Positions 61,725 through 64,000 of a stretch of DNA of 64,000 bases are shown piece after piece. Made by a program: the position numbers and the translations under genes. Under the pieces are notes generated by a model. The model did not search any database and was not told the DNA's origin. It saw only the letters and a program-made list of their open reading frames with translations. Positions within the stretch are counted from its first letter, which is position 1. Every line of letters begins with the position of its first letter. Source of the stretch: JBCBDX01 sp038529265 (lineage in GTDB: Bacteria > Pseudomonadota > Alphaproteobacteria > Rhizobiales > Rhizobiaceae); the NCBI GenBank assembly GCA_038529265.1, contig JBCBDX010000002.1, forward strand, positions 310,001-374,000. Reading direction: 5' to 3'.

Positions 61725-63827
61725 ATGGTCTCGGTGGGTGTTTATAACTCAGCATCGGGAGAATTCATTGTGACACATCCAGACGCCGGAACAGCAGATT
61801 CCGAGCTGGCTTCGAAGTATGAAGAAAAAAAGATCAAACTTACTGAGAGATGGGAGCTGCTTCTTGAAAAAGCAGAAGCGGCCGAAGTCAGACTTGAGGA
61901 GTGGTCAGAGGCTTATCAGCAAAGAGGTGAGGACAAAGAAGCGAGGCTCACCGAGAAACTGCAATCGCTTATCGAGAAAATTGAAGCCACTGAAGCCGAC
62001 CTGGAGACGCTGAGGTCAAGCGACGAACCTATCAATGAGCGCAAGGAAACGCGCCTTGAGGACAAGCTTGAGAAACTTGAAGAGAAAGCCGAGGCCGCGC
62101 AGGCCAATCTGACCCAGTGGCAGAAGGATTTTCAGGAGAAAGGCGAACTGAAGGAGGCGCGACTGACCGAAAAATGGCAGGAGTTGCTCGAGAAAGCCGC
62201 CGCAGCTGAAGTAAAATTGAACGAATGGATCGAAAGCCACCAACCAGCCGAACCCGATCTGATCTCCTATGATACCTTGACCAACACTTACACCGTAAGC
62301 GTCGGTGTTACCGTTGAAGAACTCAATGCGCTTATCGCCGAAGCACCTGCTGGAGCAACGATCATACTTTGCGACGGAACCCACGAATTTACCGGCACCC
62401 TTATCATTGCGCGTGATGACATTGTCATTATGGGCGAAAGCGAAGCGAATACCGTTCTGAACTTCACCTTTCCCGATGGAACAGGAGGGAACGCGATTGA
62501 AGTGACCGGGGGTGACAAGGCATTGGTCGGCCTCCTTTCACAAGGAGCTGACACAGGCACCAATACAATTACCATGGATGACGCTTCTGGCCTTTCCGTC
62601 GGCGACTTCATTTACATCAGCCAACCGAACACCGAGCAATATCTGCTGGACAATGGCTGGGACAATGTATCTTTCGATGATGCCGATGACCGGCCATTTC
62701 GCGAATTTATTGTACGGGTCGAGGCAATCGACGGGAACAGCGTGACGCTTTCATCGCCCCTGCCCTATGCCTTCGATCCGTCCGTCACAACCATATCGAC
62801 GATCGATCTCCTCGAAGACGTTGTGCTGAAAGATTTCACCGTGACATCTGGCATCGACGGAGAGCCGAACTACTATGATTTTGTGAACACCTATCCCGAG
62901 TTTGAAGACACAGTTGTGTTGCTCGTTGACGGTGCATACGGCATCGACTTGTCAGGCATTTCCATTCTTGACGCACCCAGTGGCGCGTTCGAATTCTGCT
63001 CAACGCTCGATCTCATTGCAAATGACCTCTACGCTAATGGTGCCCACAATCTTGGTGGTGGTGGCAATGGCTACGGGATTGAGTTGGTCGAGACATTCGG
63101 TGCGAACATTACAGATGTCGAAATCTACAATGTGCGCCACGCCCTGCTGTTTTCATCATGGAACGCCGAGACCGGCAACTTCATCGGCATCACAGCTACC
63201 AATAGAGACGTTAATTTCCACGGCTCGCCTGACACGGGCAACGTCGTTATCGTCGGTGAAGGGATCATGACTTATGACCCAAGCCAGGATACGTCCGGCG
63301 GCAATGGTTATTGGGACATTGTTGGCGAAGGTGGTTCCAACCATGCCAATACAGACTTTTATGAAGAGAACAGCGTTGTCTTCTCCTACGCACAAGGCTC
63401 TGATGGCTCTGAAATAATCTACGGATCAGACGATGGCGCATACATCGATGCCAATGGCAGCCAGGACTATGTGTATGGCGGTGCCGGCGATGACGTCCTG
63501 ATTGGAGGCACCTCGCGCGATTGGCTAACCGGCGGCGCTGGCTCTGATATATTCGGATTTGCAGTGGGCGACGCTTACGACACCATCAGCGACTTTGACG
63601 CACAAGAAGATAGCATTTTGCTGTTCGGCGGTGGACATGTTGCAGGATTTGACGATCTGCTCATATGGCAGGATGGCGATGATACCCATGTTCGATACGG
63701 CTCAAACAGCACTATTATCCTGTCTGATTTCCTCGCAACAGAACTGACTGCTGACAGCTTCATCTTCGATCCATCGCAGCTAAATCTATTACAGTTGCAG
63801 CAGGACTATCTGATGGCAGCCAACTAA
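61725..63827 (+). CDS. Secreted coiled-coil/beta-helix/RTX protein
   Basis: A 700-residue protein in three parts. Residues 38-178 are four helical repeats of exactly 36 residues, starting KLTERW, RLTEKL, RLEDKL and RLTEKW. Residues about 200-570 look like a right-handed beta-helix of the pectate-lyase or periplasmic copper-binding type (APAGATIILCDGTHEF, then VVLKDFTVTSG). The C-terminus has RTX calcium-binding repeats (YGGAGDDVLIGG, LTGGAGSDIF) and a short hydrophobic end, the signal for type I secretion. There is no N-terminal signal peptide, as expected. The ATG at 61725 has no ribosome binding site; a GTG at 61770 with GGGAG eight bases upstream is a good alternative. Binding or cleavage of a polysaccharide is possible. 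Confidence 0.8.
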   Translation: MVSVGVYNSASGEFIVTHPDAGTADSELASKYEEKKIKLTERWELLLEKAEAAEVRLEEWSEAYQQRGEDKEARLTEKLQSLIEKIEATEADLETLRSSDEPINERKETRLEDKLEKLEEKAEAAQANLTQWQKDFQEKGELKEARLTEKWQELLEKAAAAEVKLNEWIESHQPAEPDLISYDTLTNTYTVSVGVTVEELNALIAEAPAGATIILCDGTHEFTGTLIIARDDIVIMGESEANTVLNFTFPDGTGGNAIEVTGGDKALVGLLSQGADTGTNTITMDDASGLSVGDFIYISQPNTEQYLLDNGWDNVSFDDADDRPFREFIVRVEAIDGNSVTLSSPLPYAFDPSVTTISTIDLLEDVVLKDFTVTSGIDGEPNYYDFVNTYPEFEDTVVLLVDGAYGIDLSGISILDAPSGAFEFCSTLDLIANDLYANGAHNLGGGGNGYGIELVETFGANITDVEIYNVRHALLFSSWNAETGNFIGITATNRDVNFHGSPDTGNVVIVGEGIMTYDPSQDTSGGNGYWDIVGEGGSNHANTDFYEENSVVFSYAQGSDGSEIIYGSDDGAYIDANGSQDYVYGGAGDDVLIGGTSRDWLTGGAGSDIFGFAVGDAYDTISDFDAQEDSILLFGGGHVAGFDDLLIWQDGDDTHVRYGSNSTIILSDFLATELTADSFIFDPSQLNLLQLQQDYLMAAN

Positions 63828-64000
63828 CCTTGGGAAAAGCAAGCCATGCAAGCTGCATTGCGTTGGTGCACATAAAGCCGATTTTGCATGCCAATCGAAC
63901 CATCTAGTGTCCTCACAATACCCAAGATTTGTGAGGCTCCCTGCTGCTAAGCTGCCACAAATTGGATGTATTTTCCGCTTATCGTCGCATTCGAGTGATC

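Overview
The window looks like chromosome of an alphaproteobacterium of the order Hyphomicrobiales (Rhizobiales), probably a marine relative of Ahrensia or Hoeflea. This rests on gene order I remember from Sinorhizobium and Brucella: rpmG-pleD-divK-DUF3572-dinB, dnaE-lolD-lolC-proS, DUF1467-mce-rnj-birA-nuo operon, hupB-lon-clpX-clpP, and rplM-rpsI-agmatinase-argC. Other signs are the short ProRS, the zinc-ribbon DinB and GTTC-N7-GTTC LexA boxes. The genus is a guess.

Layout. 0-10 kb: the end of rpmG, the PleD/DivK response regulators, DNA polymerase IV, small enzymes, an SDR/LysR divergent pair and dnaE. Upstream of dnaE sits a 29-codon SOS-controlled membrane peptide gene resembling Caulobacter sidA. 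10-14 kb: lolD, lolC/E and proS, then a structured small-RNA candidate with its own terminator on the opposite strand. 14-35 kb: one long leftward locus with DUF1467, mce, rnj, birA and all 14 nuo genes (nuoA-N). It is interrupted by non-standard genes: a four-helix-bundle (S23/IVP-type) gene bounded by inverted repeats between nuoC and nuoD, a small membrane protein after nuoF, and two proteins that share the helix-hairpin-helix C-terminal domain found on this NuoE.

35-37.4 kb is an AT-rich, palindrome-rich island. It holds two very short genes for secreted cysteine-rich peptides, then tRNA-Asp, tRNA-Val and a 195-bp tandem duplication that copies the tRNA-Val 3' end. 37.4-46.3 kb: a lipoprotein-type D,D-carboxypeptidase, hupB, lon, clpX, clpP, a P450 and metY.

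46.5-50.1 kb is an accessory cluster: a VOC protein, then a Tat-exported flavin amine oxidase whose two halves are in swapped order (circular permutation). It is flanked by two related proteins of unknown function that appear to start with TTG. 50-57 kb: a CoA-binding protein, enoyl-CoA hydratase, thioesterase, rplM-rpsI, a sulfotransferase-like protein, rhodanese, HEAT-like protein, agmatinase and argC. 57-64 kb: an amino-acid ABC importer without its ATPase, a frameshifted phoX with a PHO box, and a secreted RTX/beta-helix protein with four exact 36-residue helical repeats.

The strongest candidates for undescribed biology are the permuted amine oxidase with its flanking paralogues, the paired cysteine-rich peptides, the domain shared by NuoE and two nuo-embedded proteins, and the repeat-bounded gene inside the nuo operon.
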